DNA from: Planctomycetota bacterium
Lineage (GTDB): Bacteria; Planctomycetota; Planctomycetia; Pirellulales; PNKZ01
NCBI GenBank assembly: GCA_018242585.1
Contig: JAFEBQ010000033.1
Span: 1 to 64,000, forward strand
Reading direction: 5' to 3'
Length of the DNA: 64,000 nt
The position numbers were made by a program, and so were the translations under genes. The notes under the pieces were generated by a model, which was given only the letters and a program-made list of their open reading frames with translations, was not told where the DNA came from and did no database searches. Below, piece after piece: positions 35,150 through 43,906 of the stretch (the stretch's first letter is position 1; every line of letters starts with the position of its first letter).

Positions 35150-36138
35150 ACTCGGCCAGCCGCTATGCCGACCGCCAGGTGCTCGTGACCGGCGGCCTGG
35201 GCTTCATTGGCAGCAACCTGGCGATTCGCCTGGTCGAAGCCGGCGCACAGGTGACGCTGCTCGATTCGCTGATTCCACAATTTGGCGGCTCGTGGGCCAA
35301 CATCGAGCCCGTCCGCGATCGCGTGGCCGTCAACATCTCGGATATGCGCGACACCCACTCGCTCGACGTGTTGGTGGCCGGCAAGGACGACATCTTTCAT
35401 TTGGCCGGCCAGGTGAGCCACGGCGACAGCATGCGCGATCCGCAGCTCGATCTCGAGGTGAATTGCGTCTCGACGATGAACCTGGTCGAGTCGTGTCGCA
35501 AGCACAATCCCAGCGCGCGGCTGCTGTATACTTCGACGCGGCAGGTCTATGGCCGGCCGCAGTGCCTGCCCGTCAACGAAGATCACCCCACGGTGCCGCT
35601 GGACGTTAACGGCATCAACAAGCTGGCCGCCGAGTATTACCACCTATTGTATCATGTCACCTACGGCGTGCGGTCGGTGGTGCTGCGATTGACCAACACC
35701 TATGGGCCGCGCCAGCAGATTCGCAGCAATCGCCAGGGGTTTTGCGGTATTTTCATTCGCCAGGCCCTGCGCGGCGAGGCGATTCAGTTGTTTGGCGGCG
35801 GGCAGCAGGTGCGCGACTTTAACTACGTCGACGACGTAATCGACGCCATGTTGCTGGGGCTCGACACCGAAGCCTGCCTGGGACGTGTTTTCAATCTGGG
35901 AGCGCCGCGGCATTACTCGCTGGTCGACTTTGTGAACATTTTGCAGCGGCACTGCCAGTTCCCGGTCACCTCGGTGCCGTTCCCCGACGACAAGAAGATC
36001 ATCGACATCGGTGACTACTACGGCGATTACTCGCGTTTTGCGGCGGCGACCGGATGGCAGCCGCGCGTTGATCTCGAAGCGGGCATCGAGCGTTCGCTCG
36101 ACTTCTATCGCCAGCACAAGGAAGAATACTGGCTATGA
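35146..36138 (+). CDS. NAD-dependent epimerase/dehydratase (extended SDR)
   Basis: 330 residues from GTG 35146, overlapping the upstream gene by four bases. NAD-binding TGGLGFIGSNLAIRL at 15-29, LTNTYGPRQ and RDFNYVDDVIDAM are typical of nucleotide-sugar epimerases and dehydratases. The catalytic YxxxK motif is altered: Asn155 stands where Tyr is expected, four residues before Lys159 (DVNGINKLAAE). STRQVYG keeps the Ser/Thr region. Likely acts on a nucleotide sugar consumed by the aminotransferase that follows; actual reaction (epimerase, dehydratase or decarboxylase) cannot be settled. Confidence 0.88.
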   Translation: MNSASRYADRQVLVTGGLGFIGSNLAIRLVEAGAQVTLLDSLIPQFGGSWANIEPVRDRVAVNISDMRDTHSLDVLVAGKDDIFHLAGQVSHGDSMRDPQLDLEVNCVSTMNLVESCRKHNPSARLLYTSTRQVYGRPQCLPVNEDHPTVPLDVNGINKLAAEYYHLLYHVTYGVRSVVLRLTNTYGPRQQIRSNRQGFCGIFIRQALRGEAIQLFGGGQQVRDFNYVDDVIDAMLLGLDTEACLGRVFNLGAPRHYSLVDFVNILQRHCQFPVTSVPFPDDKKIIDIGDYYGDYSRFAAATGWQPRVDLEAGIERSLDFYRQHKEEYWL

Positions 36139-37265
36139 GCACTCCGTCGAGCGCCATTCGTATGTTCGATTACCGCGAGCAGTTGGCGGGCATGCGCGAG
36201 GAGATTCTCGCGGCCATGACCGCGGTGCTCGACTCGGGCAGCCTGATCCTTGGCCCGCGCGTGAAGCAGTTTGAAAAGAACTTCGCCGCGTACCTGGGCG
36301 CGCCGGGCGAAGCGGTCGGCGTGGCCAACGGCACCGACGCCATCGCCATTGCCCTGCGGACGTTGGACATCGGCTCAGGGGATGAGGTTCTGACCGTCTC
36401 GAACACGGCCATCCCGACGGTCAGCGCTATTCGCATGGCGGGTGCCACGCCCGTGTTCTGTGACGTTGATCCGCAGACGCTGCTGATCGATCTGCACGAT
36501 GCCGCCAGCCGGATCACCGCGCACACCCGGGCGATCGTGCCAGTGCATTTGTTCGGCAACGCCGTCGACATGCGGGCCGTGCTGCATTTTGCCCGGCAGC
36601 ATCGGCTGCGCGTGGTGGAAGATTGCGCTCAAGCGACGGGTACGACCCTCGATGGCCAGCACACGGGCACGTTTGGCGACGTCGGCTGCTTTTCGTTCTA
36701 TCCGACCAAGAATCTTGGCGCTTATGGCGACGGTGGCCTGTGCTTCACGCGCGACGCCAAGTTGGCCGAGCAGATGCGGCGCATTCGCATGTATGGCTGC
36801 GCGGCGACCTATTACAGCGAGCGCGAAGGGGTCAACAGCCGACTCGACGAACTGCAGGCGGCGGTGCTCGACGTCAAGCTGCGCCACCTGGACGATCACT
36901 TGCTGCTGCGTCGTTCGATCGCGGCCCAGTACGAAGTCGAGTTCGCCGGCCAGATCGACCGCCCGCGCACGACCCGCGGGGCCAGCCACAGCTACCACCT
37001 ATATGTCATCAACTCGCCGCGGCGCTCGGCATTGATTGCACAACTCGACGCCCAGCAGATTGGCCATGGCATTCACTATCCCACGCCCATTCACCTGATG
37101 CGGGGTTATCAGTTCCTGAGCTATGGGCCAGGTTCGCTGCCGGTGACTGAGCAAGCGGCGGGGCGGATTCTTTCGCTGCCGTGCTATCCGGAATTGCCGC
37201 TCCTGTCGGCGGCGCGCGTGGCCGCCGCTGTCGTCGGCCCGGCCGTGTCACGTCTCGCGGCATAA
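36135..37265 (+). CDS. DegT/DnrJ/EryC1/StrS-family sugar aminotransferase
   Basis: 376 residues, PLP-dependent transaminase acting on nucleotide keto-sugars. VANGTDAIAIALR (PLP phosphate site), VVEDCAQATGT with the pyridine-N-binding Asp163, and GCFSFYPTKNLGAYGDGG with the PLP Lys192. The start overlaps the epimerase stop by four bases (ATGA type). It is the last gene of the cassette, ending at a strong hairpin (37273-37315). It should install an amino group on the sugar made by the preceding SDR. Confidence 0.95.
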   Translation: MSTPSSAIRMFDYREQLAGMREEILAAMTAVLDSGSLILGPRVKQFEKNFAAYLGAPGEAVGVANGTDAIAIALRTLDIGSGDEVLTVSNTAIPTVSAIRMAGATPVFCDVDPQTLLIDLHDAASRITAHTRAIVPVHLFGNAVDMRAVLHFARQHRLRVVEDCAQATGTTLDGQHTGTFGDVGCFSFYPTKNLGAYGDGGLCFTRDAKLAEQMRRIRMYGCAATYYSEREGVNSRLDELQAAVLDVKLRHLDDHLLLRRSIAAQYEVEFAGQIDRPRTTRGASHSYHLYVINSPRRSALIAQLDAQQIGHGIHYPTPIHLMRGYQFLSYGPGSLPVTEQAAGRILSLPCYPELPLLSAARVAAAVVGPAVSRLAA

Positions 37266-37267
37266 TG

Positions 37268-37315
37268 AAAAAAACGGCAGGTGGCGAGAACCGATGTTCC
37301 ACGCCGCCTGCCGTT
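37268..37315 (-). terminator. Terminator hairpin between convergent genes
   Basis: AACGGCAGGTGGCG (37273-37286) pairs with CGCCGCCTGCCGTT (37302-37315), 14 bp with one G-U, loop 15 nt. Seven A before the left arm give a U-tract for the leftward gene (37351-37623). It can also block transcription from the rightward aminotransferase gene. Confidence 0.9.
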
Positions 37316-37350
37316 GATTCATATTCAAGCCAAGTCGTAGCAAGCGTGAG

Positions 37351-37623
37351 CTAGCGCTTCGATTGATTCTCGTTCCGGTCGTTCACAATCTGGTCGAGCG
37401 AGCGTCCCAACTTGCGGCGACGGTTGGCGCTGGCGCCGCCGGTGGCGACTGTCGCGGTCGCCGTGGCCGGAATGGCCTGGGTTTGTTGAATGGCTTGCAG
37501 TACGCGCTGCGACATTTCGGGGTCGTGGGTCGAGTGCCCCATGTGCCCGACGGCGTCGTTCACGCCATGCAGCACGGCTTGGCGGACTCCTTCACGAATC
37601 CAGGCAAAGAAATTGATGTTCAT
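37351..37623 (-). CDS. Small conserved-looking protein, unknown function
   Basis: 90 residues. AAGGAGG nine bases before ATG 37623 decides this start; the longer upstream frame lacks support. Sequence: MNINFFAWIREGVRQAVLHG, then VNDAVGHMGHST, a helical part (RVLQAIQQTQ) and a basic C-terminus (NRRRKLGRSLDQI). Amphipathic N-terminal helix, no signal peptide. No family recognised. It lies alone between the DegT gene and the Tyr-rich exported gene. Confidence 0.72.
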   Translation of the reverse strand: MNINFFAWIREGVRQAVLHGVNDAVGHMGHSTHDPEMSQRVLQAIQQTQAIPATATATVATGGASANRRRKLGRSLDQIVNDRNENQSKR

Positions 37624-37817
37624 GGTCCGGCCTCCTTGCCGGTGAGTGGACAGCTTTGTTTTGTGCTCGCGCTCGATTGGCGCGGAGCGGCAGATTACTG
37701 GCCCCCTGGGGGCGTGTCCAGGCAGTTTTCGCGACGCGCCGAATGGCACGCCGCCGCAATCACTTACGGCGGCGCGATCCGTCGCGCAAATCTGCTAGCA
37801 AGGATGTTGCCTGCGAC

Positions 37818-38222
37818 TTAGTGGCCGCAGTTGCAACCGCTGGCCACGCCTTGAATCGGCGCGGCATGGCCCGGGTGGTACAGGCCAGCCCACATGGGCC
37901 GCAATGCCGTGTACGGGCCATACGTCCCCAGGCCGGTGTTCGGGTAGCGCATCAAATCGCCGTGCCGCGAGTAGTACGGTTGATAGCTCACGCCATAGCC
38001 GCCGTACGCGCCATAGGCGAACGGATACACGCCCGGGTTCGGCACAATCGGCATTTGCCAGGGCTTCAAGTGACCAGTCGGCTGGTGATAGATGTGCGGC
38101 TCTTGGACCGCGTACGGCGAAACTGGCGTGGTCGGGTGGGGATTAGGCTGCGCGGCGCAAGTCGTGGCGGCGCTGCCGGCCAGGATCACCAGCGAACAGG
38201 CGGTCTTTTGAAACAGTGACAT
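37818..38222 (-). CDS. Small secreted Tyr/Pro/Gly-rich protein
   Basis: 134 residues from ATG 38222 (AAGGTGT upstream), starting a signal peptide (MSLFQKTACSLVILAGSAAT). The mature chain is rich in Tyr, Pro, Gly and His (PFAYGAYGGYGVSYQPYYSR) and ends with a Cys/His motif GCNCGH, which could bind a metal. No domain known. It is the same compositional class as the secreted protein at 22304-23197. Confidence 0.72.
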   Translation of the reverse strand: MSLFQKTACSLVILAGSAATTCAAQPNPHPTTPVSPYAVQEPHIYHQPTGHLKPWQMPIVPNPGVYPFAYGAYGGYGVSYQPYYSRHGDLMRYPNTGLGTYGPYTALRPMWAGLYHPGHAAPIQGVASGCNCGH

Positions 38223-38438
38223 GGCAACACCTTTCAAGCGTCGGAAAGTTGGCGGTGGGTCGGCGCGCGCGGCGCAGGTCGTTGCACGTCGGGTGGCGGT
38301 CCCATGTTTGGGCACCTGCGCGCTACGAGCGCAATGACTGTGCAAACCTAGGTCATGCTCGCTCGTCGCGACTGGAGAAAAAACGCCCAAGGCCAGCACG
38401 TAATGATTGTGCCGGTTGTTCCGCCGGTTTCAGGGCAC

Positions 38439-38469
38439 AAAAAAAGCCCAAGGGCGCGAACCCCTGGGC
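38439..38469 (-). terminator. Rho-independent terminator after the Ala/Lys-rich lipoprotein gene
   Basis: On the minus strand GCCCAGGGG, 6-nt loop, CCCTTGGGC (one A-C mismatch) then seven T (38439-38445). It lies 35 bases past the stop of the 38504-38797 gene. Confidence 0.88.
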
Positions 38470-38503
38470 TTCGTGACCGGCACTGGTTGTCGAATCGGTC
38501 GGC

Positions 38504-38797
38504 CTACTTGGGAGCCGGCGCGGCGGGCGCTGCCGGAGCCGCGGGGGCGGCCGGCGCTGCCGGCGGCACGATCGACTTGGCAGCTTCGACAGCCTTGTCA
38601 GCGGCGGCCTTGGTTTCGGCGGCGGCCTTGTCAGCTGCGGCCTTGGCTTTGTCCGCAGCCTCGTCAGTCGCGGCCTTCACCTTGTCGGCGGCCTGTTGCA
38701 TTTGCTTGGCAGCGTCTTCCGGCTTCTTGGCGGCGTCCTTGCAGCCGACCATGCCCAAAGCGGCCATCAACATTGCCGGAACCAAAAACTTGCGCAT
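38504..38797 (-). CDS. Small putative lipoprotein, Ala/Lys helix with Pro/Ala tail
   Basis: 97 residues. GAGG lies just before ATG 38797. The N-terminus MRKFLVPAMLMAALGMVGCK ends in a lipobox-like GC. The body is a repetitive AADKAKAAADKAAAETKAAA heptad-like helix and the tail is five repeats of AAPAAP. It resembles small Ala/Lys-rich periplasmic lipoproteins that bridge envelope layers (Lpp/YtxH-like analogy only). Ends at a strong terminator. Confidence 0.75.
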   Translation of the reverse strand: MRKFLVPAMLMAALGMVGCKDAAKKPEDAAKQMQQAADKVKAATDEAADKAKAAADKAAAETKAAADKAVEAAKSIVPPAAPAAPAAPAAPAAPAPK

Positions 38798-39229
38798 TGG
38801 AAACCTCAATTCTGGAGATCAGGTTGTTGCCCGAGCTGCCGGGCAGCGTCCACCAACGGCGTGACGACTGCTTTGCCATAGGGCAGCTTTTGATTGGTTC
38901 CTATCTTGCCATAGACAGCAAGCCAGCAACAGGGGCGGGGGCGAGGAGGGGCTAGGGACTAGGGGCGAGAGGCTAGGGCTTGATGCATCGCGGAATCTAT
39001 GGTGCAGACATAAGTTACATCAAACCTTCAAGCAGATACTGAGGAGATTTGAGGGCACTCGTAAAGACGAAAAATCACGAACCACATGAAACTCTGACAA
39101 ATCATCACAAGTATTCCCTAGCCCCTAGCCCCTAGCCCCTAGCCCCTAGCCCCTCCCAATCTCCCTTGGGCGTTTTTCGCTCGTCGGACTATGATAGCCG
39201 GCCCATTCACCGAACTTTGGCGGTTCCGC
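38798..39229. other. Divergent intergenic region with CTAGCCC repeats
   Basis: About 430 bases between divergent genes, no gene seen. Both ends carry CTAGCCC/GGGCTAG-type repeats (38941-38978 and 39116-39157); the middle (38980-39115) is AT-richer and probably holds promoters. Confidence 0.65.
38941..39157. repeat. Heptanucleotide CTAGCCC array with inverted partner
   Basis: 39116-39157 holds about five perfect tandem copies of the 7-mer CTAGCCC. About 140 bases to the left, 38941-38978 holds the complementary words GGGCTAGGG, ACTAGGGGC and GGCTAGGG, so the two ends can pair. Same layout (arms plus AT-rich centre) as other intergenic palindromes in this window. Confidence 0.85.
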
Positions 39230-39670
39230 ATGCCTGTCACTGTCTTTACCAACGGCTGTTTCGATTTGCTCCATCCGGGCCACGTCGACTTGTTGGATCG
39301 CTGTCGGGCGCTCGGAGATCGCCTGATTGTCGGAATCAACAGCGACGCCTCGGTGCAGCGGCTCAAAGGCCCGCACAAGCCGTTCATTTGTGAAGATGAC
39401 CGCCGGTGGATGCTGCTGGCCCTGAAATCGGTGGACGAGGTGTTGGTGTTCGACGCGCCGACCCCGCTCGAATTGATCGAGCAAGTTCGTCCTGACGTGT
39501 TGGTCAAGGGAGGCGATTGGTCGGTCGATCGGATCGTTGGGGCCGAGTTCGTGCAATCGTACGGTGGCCGCGTGCTGTCTCTCGATTTGCTGCCCGGCCA
39601 TTCGTCGAGCACGCTGGCGATCGAAATCGCGCGCAAGGTGCAACAGTCGCAATGCCCGACCGGATCCTGA
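39230..39670 (+). CDS. D-glycero-beta-D-manno-heptose 1-phosphate adenylyltransferase-like (RfaE2/HldE C-domain)
   Basis: 146 residues, a stand-alone nucleotidyltransferase. The cytidylyltransferase motif [17 protein letters not shown] (HxGH at 15-18) sits at the start; [14 protein letters not shown] and LVKGGDW are typical of RfaE2. ATG 39230 is preferred; ATG 39191 would add 13 residues. It makes ADP-heptose or a similar NDP-sugar for the downstream GT9 enzyme, whose start overlaps it by 19 bases. The kinase half of HldE is not here. Confidence 0.9.
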   Translation: MPVTVFTNGCFDLLHPGHVDLLDRCRALGDRLIVGINSDASVQRLKGPHKPFICEDDRRWMLLALKSVDEVLVFDAPTPLELIEQVRPDVLVKGGDWSVDRIVGAEFVQSYGGRVLSLDLLPGHSSSTLAIEIARKVQQSQCPTGS

Positions 39671-40839
39671 TCGTCAAACTCAGCTCGCTCGGCGACGTGC
39701 TTCACGCGCTGCCGGCCGGCCAGGCGCTGCGCCAGCGCTTTCCCCACGCGCATATTGGTTGGGCGGTCGAACGGTCGCATGCCGGCTTGCTGCGCGGCCA
39801 GAGCTGGCTCGACGAAACAATCGTCTGGGATCGCGGCCAGCGTGGCGGCCTGCTCGACTTTGTCCGCCGCCTGCGCTGTGGAAGTTGGGATCTTGCCATC
39901 GATTTGCAAGGCTTGTTCCGCAGCGGACTGATCACCTGGCTCAGCGGCGCTCCACGGCGGCTGGGCGCCGCCCAGGCGCGTGAAGGCGCTCCTTGGTTCT
40001 ACACCGAGACGGTTTCCCATCGCACGCTCGATTGTCACGCTGTCGAGCGTGCGCTTGAGCTGATCGCACCACTTGGCGCGACGTGCGAACTGGCGCCACT
40101 GGTACGCCCGTATCTCGACTTCGCTCAGCCCACGTTGCATACTCCTGGGCCGCGCTTGTTTCCGCTTTGGCCGGCGGCTGAAGATGTAGTGGCTGTCGAG
40201 CGTTGGCTGGCCGCCTCCGGTGTTGACTTGGCGCGCGAGCAACTGGTGGCGATCAATCCCCATTGCCGGCGTGCCGCGAATCTTTGGCCGGCGGCGAAGT
40301 TCGTAGCGCTGGTCCAACAACTGGCAAAACTGCCGAATGTTCGCGTGGCGTTGGTCGGCGGTGCGCCATCCCGAGCGCTTTGCGATCAGATCGAGCGCGA
40401 TGCCAGCGTGCCCGTCCTGCGGGCCGACGGCCAGTTCAGTCTGTTGGGCTCGGCCGAGCTTTTCGCCCGGGCCAGCGTCGTCGTCACCGGCGACACCGGA
40501 CCGATGCACATCGCCGCGGCGGTCGGCGTGCCGATTGTCGCCTTGCTGGGCGCGACCGCGCCGGCGCGAACCGGTCCCTATGCCTCGAACGCCACGGTGA
40601 TTCGCAAGCGGCTGGACTGTGCGCCGTGTCTGGCCAAGCAATGCCGACTGGGCCAAAATCCGCCGCCGTGCATGGACTTGATCGAAGTCCGCGAGGTGGT
40701 CGATGCGGTGGTTGAGCGAATGCAGGCCGCGCCAGTTGCCGATGAAGTATCGCAGGCTGATGACTTGCCCGCCGGCGTCGCGTGTTGGCGCGGTGCGAGC
40801 GCTCTCAATGCCCGAACGCCATTCAGGAAGTCGGCATGA
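39652..40839 (+). CDS. Glycosyltransferase family 9 (heptosyltransferase-like)
   Basis: 395 residues from ATG 39652; the frame is open further upstream, within the adenylyltransferase gene, but the family N-terminus is [23 protein letters not shown] fold with [31 protein letters not shown] and the donor-binding [20 protein letters not shown]. The Cys-rich end ([18 protein letters not shown]) matches the family C-terminal KCPYDIAC-like motif. It adds heptose to LPS inner core in Proteobacteria. Coupled to the gene before (19-base overlap) and after (ATGA overlap). Confidence 0.92.
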   Translation: MPDRILIVKLSSLGDVLHALPAGQALRQRFPHAHIGWAVERSHAGLLRGQSWLDETIVWDRGQRGGLLDFVRRLRCGSWDLAIDLQGLFRSGLITWLSGAPRRLGAAQAREGAPWFYTETVSHRTLDCHAVERALELIAPLGATCELAPLVRPYLDFAQPTLHTPGPRLFPLWPAAEDVVAVERWLAASGVDLAREQLVAINPHCRRAANLWPAAKFVALVQQLAKLPNVRVALVGGAPSRALCDQIERDASVPVLRADGQFSLLGSAELFARASVVVTGDTGPMHIAAAVGVPIVALLGATAPARTGPYASNATVIRKRLDCAPCLAKQCRLGQNPPPCMDLIEVREVVDAVVERMQAAPVADEVSQADDLPAGVACWRGASALNARTPFRKSA

Positions 40840-41732
40840 ATGCCGACACGCCACAGGCTGAGTCGCTAACCCAAGGCGGCCGACAACAGCGGCGCGTTTG
40901 GCTGGTCGGGCTCGTAGTAGCCGCCGCCTTGTCGACCTGGTGGGCCGCGTCGCTGCGAATGCCGTGCGGACCCGCGGCGGGGCATGAGTTCAGCGGGGCG
41001 TCCGCAGTCGTCGCCGTGCCGGCCGAGAAGAGTGTTTTCCGCCTGACGACATTCAACATTCACGGCGGTCGCGGGCCAAACGCTCCGGTCGACTTGAACC
41101 TGACGGCTGCGGTTTTGGCCGATCAGGATTTCGTTGGTTTGAACGAAGTGCGCGGTCCTTGGCTGTGGCAGTCGGAAGATCAGTCTGAGTTGCTAGGTCG
41201 GCAGCTTTCACTGGCGTGGCTATTCGCACCAGCAGAAGAGCGTTATTGGCACTATCGGTTCGGCAACGGCGTTCTGTCCAAGCTGCCGGTGCGCGATTGG
41301 CAACGTATCCCGCTGCCAAGTCCGTGGAGCGACGGCTATCGGAATGCTGTTCGGCTGGCGCTCGACGTGCATAGCACGACGCTCAACGTCGTCGTAACCC
41401 ATCTGACGCGCAGCGACGACCGCGAGCGGCATGTTCAACTCGAAGCTGTCGGCGATTTGTTCCTGTCGCTGGCTGAGCCGGCGGTCTTGATGGGAGACTT
41501 GAACACGACTCGCGACGATCCGGCGCTGCAAAAATTGCTCACGCGGCCAGGAGTGGTCGACGCGTTGGGCGATCTGCCTGCTGGCCGGTCGCAGGGACGG
41601 ATCGATTGGATTCTCACCCGAGGGTTGAATGTCGCAGGCGCTGGCGTCAAAGAGACCGCGGCTAGCGATCACCCCATGTTTTGGATCGAATGCGAGATGC
41701 CGGCGAGAATCTTGAAAGACGCCAAGGAATAA
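40836..41732 (+). CDS. Endonuclease/exonuclease/phosphatase (EEP) family protein, membrane-anchored
   Basis: 298 residues from ATG 40836 (AGGA upstream), overlapping the GT9 stop. One N-terminal membrane segment (VWLVGLVVAAALSTWWAASL), then the EEP domain: RLTTFNIHGGRG, DFVGLNEVRGP, VVVTHLTRSDDRERHVQL, VLMGDLNTTRDDP and the final ASDHPMFWIECE with the catalytic His. Phosphodiester or phosphomonoester cleavage outside the inner membrane is likely; position behind GT9 suggests a role in lipid or glycan phosphate trimming (inference). Confidence 0.9.
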   Translation: MNADTPQAESLTQGGRQQRRVWLVGLVVAAALSTWWAASLRMPCGPAAGHEFSGASAVVAVPAEKSVFRLTTFNIHGGRGPNAPVDLNLTAAVLADQDFVGLNEVRGPWLWQSEDQSELLGRQLSLAWLFAPAEERYWHYRFGNGVLSKLPVRDWQRIPLPSPWSDGYRNAVRLALDVHSTTLNVVVTHLTRSDDRERHVQLEAVGDLFLSLAEPAVLMGDLNTTRDDPALQKLLTRPGVVDALGDLPAGRSQGRIDWILTRGLNVAGAGVKETAASDHPMFWIECEMPARILKDAKE

Positions 41733-41792
41733 AAGCCCCAGGGCTTCAAGGCTGATCGCGCGCGACGCGGTGCGAATCACGAGCAGCAGCGC

Positions 41793-43643
41793 TCATTCGC
41801 GAACTTCGCTCAGCTCGTCAAGTAACGTGTTCGTTTCATGAAAAGCTGGCAGCTCGACCAGCTCGGCTCCGGCCCGCAGTTCCTCGAACAAATCGCGCAG
41901 CCAATGTGCTTCGAGCCACTGGGCCAGCCAGCGGGCGCGTTGCTCGGCAAAGCGAGTTTGCAGGCGGAGGAATAGCCTCCCCCAGGCTTGCTTCATCCCC
42001 TGCCCCGACAGACTCACCAGCGCCTCGCCCCCCACGGTCACGCCACTGGTAATGGCCGCGTCGGCCGCCCATTGGGTGGCCGTGTGCCCGGCGGCTTGCA
42101 CCGCGGCCTGGTGGACCACGTCGGCGGCCAGAAACCCGCCGCCGACAGCCAGCGAAATCGTGATGGCCGGACGGGCTACCCCGGCGGCCACATCGATCGA
42201 GCGGAGCCAGCTCCGCGCGCGAGGATTCTCCTGCTGCCACGTCTCTAACTCATGACGCAGGAACTGGCGATACTCATCATCGATCTCGGGGAGTTGCTCG
42301 TAGGCCGTGCGAAGTTCCTCGATCAATGCCACCCGCGAATGACCGGCCAGTAATGCTTGCAACCTTGGGCGCAAGATGTCATTGCCGACGTTTGCCAGCC
42401 GCTCAAGCTGCGCGATCACTGCTTCCACGGTCTCGACTACGGCCAATCGCTCGTCCTGATGAAACTCGGCAATCGGATCGCGGGCCTCGCCGGCGATTTG
42501 TCGCCAGGCAGCTTGCGCCGGCCAGACCAGCCAATTGCCCATCGTACGATACGCCCCGTGGACCGAGCGCAGCCAGCCGGCGCGTTGCGCATCCCACCAG
42601 GCGACAATCTCATCGACCAACAGCGACGTCGGTACGGTGGGCCAGTCGAGCCTCGCCAATTCGCGCAACGACAATTCTCGACGCGCTGTGTCAAATGCCG
42701 CGGCCGTATGGCGGAACTCGTCGAGCCAACGCCGGCAGCCTTGCTCGCGATCGAGCACGCGGGTCAGCGCGCCGCGAAACGTCCGAATCTTGATCGCGTC
42801 GAAATGAAGTGCCGCCAGTTCATGACGCAAATCCCCTGGCGTCCCAACTGGCTGACGGCCATCACGGCCAACGTCATAAAACGGCAGCCGCAGCTCATTG
42901 GCCGCGGCCCGATCGTGGGGCACAACGTACACCAACTCGGGCGTAACGCCCGTCTCGCGGCAGAAGGTTTCGAGCCACAGGGGCCAATACGGGGCGTCGT
43001 CGGGGACATCGCACTGGTTGAAGATCACGATCACCGGCTTGTCGGCGGCCGCGGCGCGGCGGAAGAACTGTTTGACAGCGGCGTCGTTGTACTTTTGCTG
43101 AGTCAACACGGCCAGCAGCACATCGGCCGACTGGCGAATGGCATCGGCGCGTTGCCAATTGACCGGTGCGTCGGAGTCGACGTCGGGCGTGTCGAGCAGC
43201 AACAGCCGGGGGGGCACGTTCCGGCCAGCGCGCCAGAAAAGCAAGTTGGCGTCCTCGGTTCCCAGCGAGTCGTCGGCCGATTGCCACCGCCGGAGCGTAA
43301 AGTCGGTGAAGACCTGGCCGAGCGTCAGTTCGTCGTCAAACCCAGGAGGCGTCAAACAAACCGGGTGCCTCGTGCCGGCGGCCAGGGGGCTGACGGCGCT
43401 GGCGTTCTCGCCCGCCAGCAGGTTAAAGATCAGGCTCTTGCCGATGTTCGTGCCGCCGACGGCTGCCACGACCAACCACGGCTGGGCGGTCGCCTGGGGC
43501 AGCAGCTTGCGTTCGAGCAGCTCGAACCATTCCTGACCAGCGGGGCCGGCGATGCCACGTGCATTCCCCGCCGGGGCGAGCGATCGGAGCAGGCCATGAA
43601 GCCGCTGGAGCTTCGCGGCCCAGGTCTGGAAGTCGATGCTCAT
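41793..43643 (-). CDS. Large GTPase (Era/dynamin-like) with membrane-interacting C-terminus
   Basis: 616 residues. G1 is AVGGTNIGKSLIFNLLAGE, G3 LLLDTPDVDSD, and G4 is the variant FNQCDVPDD instead of NKxD. The second half is helical with hydrophobic stretches ITISLAVGGGFLAADVVHQA and ITSGVTVGGEALV, suggesting membrane binding. The architecture resembles bacterial dynamin-like and YeeP/HSR1-type GTPases; the partner is unknown. Convergent with the EEP gene; a small AAGCCC hairpin at 41733-41746 lies between. Confidence 0.82.
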   Translation of the reverse strand: MSIDFQTWAAKLQRLHGLLRSLAPAGNARGIAGPAGQEWFELLERKLLPQATAQPWLVVAAVGGTNIGKSLIFNLLAGENASAVSPLAAGTRHPVCLTPPGFDDELTLGQVFTDFTLRRWQSADDSLGTEDANLLFWRAGRNVPPRLLLLDTPDVDSDAPVNWQRADAIRQSADVLLAVLTQQKYNDAAVKQFFRRAAAADKPVIVIFNQCDVPDDAPYWPLWLETFCRETGVTPELVYVVPHDRAAANELRLPFYDVGRDGRQPVGTPGDLRHELAALHFDAIKIRTFRGALTRVLDREQGCRRWLDEFRHTAAAFDTARRELSLRELARLDWPTVPTSLLVDEIVAWWDAQRAGWLRSVHGAYRTMGNWLVWPAQAAWRQIAGEARDPIAEFHQDERLAVVETVEAVIAQLERLANVGNDILRPRLQALLAGHSRVALIEELRTAYEQLPEIDDEYRQFLRHELETWQQENPRARSWLRSIDVAAGVARPAITISLAVGGGFLAADVVHQAAVQAAGHTATQWAADAAITSGVTVGGEALVSLSGQGMKQAWGRLFLRLQTRFAEQRARWLAQWLEAHWLRDLFEELRAGAELVELPAFHETNTLLDELSEVRE

Positions 43644-43906
43644 GTCGCCCGCGGAACGATGCTTGCCCAGTGGATTCGGCGCGCGAAGATGCGGCGCGGT
43701 TTGATGGGGCTAGTATAACGAGGAGGGCGGCATGATTCGACCGCGCTCGTGGCGGAGCGTCGGCCAATTTGACATCAAAAATGGCGCGCAGCACGTCCCC
43801 GCAGTGCATATAATTCAGCTTTCACCCGCCCGGCGGCGAGTCTGCTTGATTCCTCGATGCGCCGCGCATTGATATCACCACGCTTTACCGCGCTCAAGGA
43901 TTGGCT

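Noticed and set aside
39116-39157. CRISPR or telomere-like array
   Set aside because: Seven-base units without spacers, in a divergent intergenic region with a complementary partner.
41733-41746. Terminator between the EEP and GTPase genes
   Set aside because: Only a 6-bp stem with a 2-nt loop and no T-run; too weak to list as a terminator.
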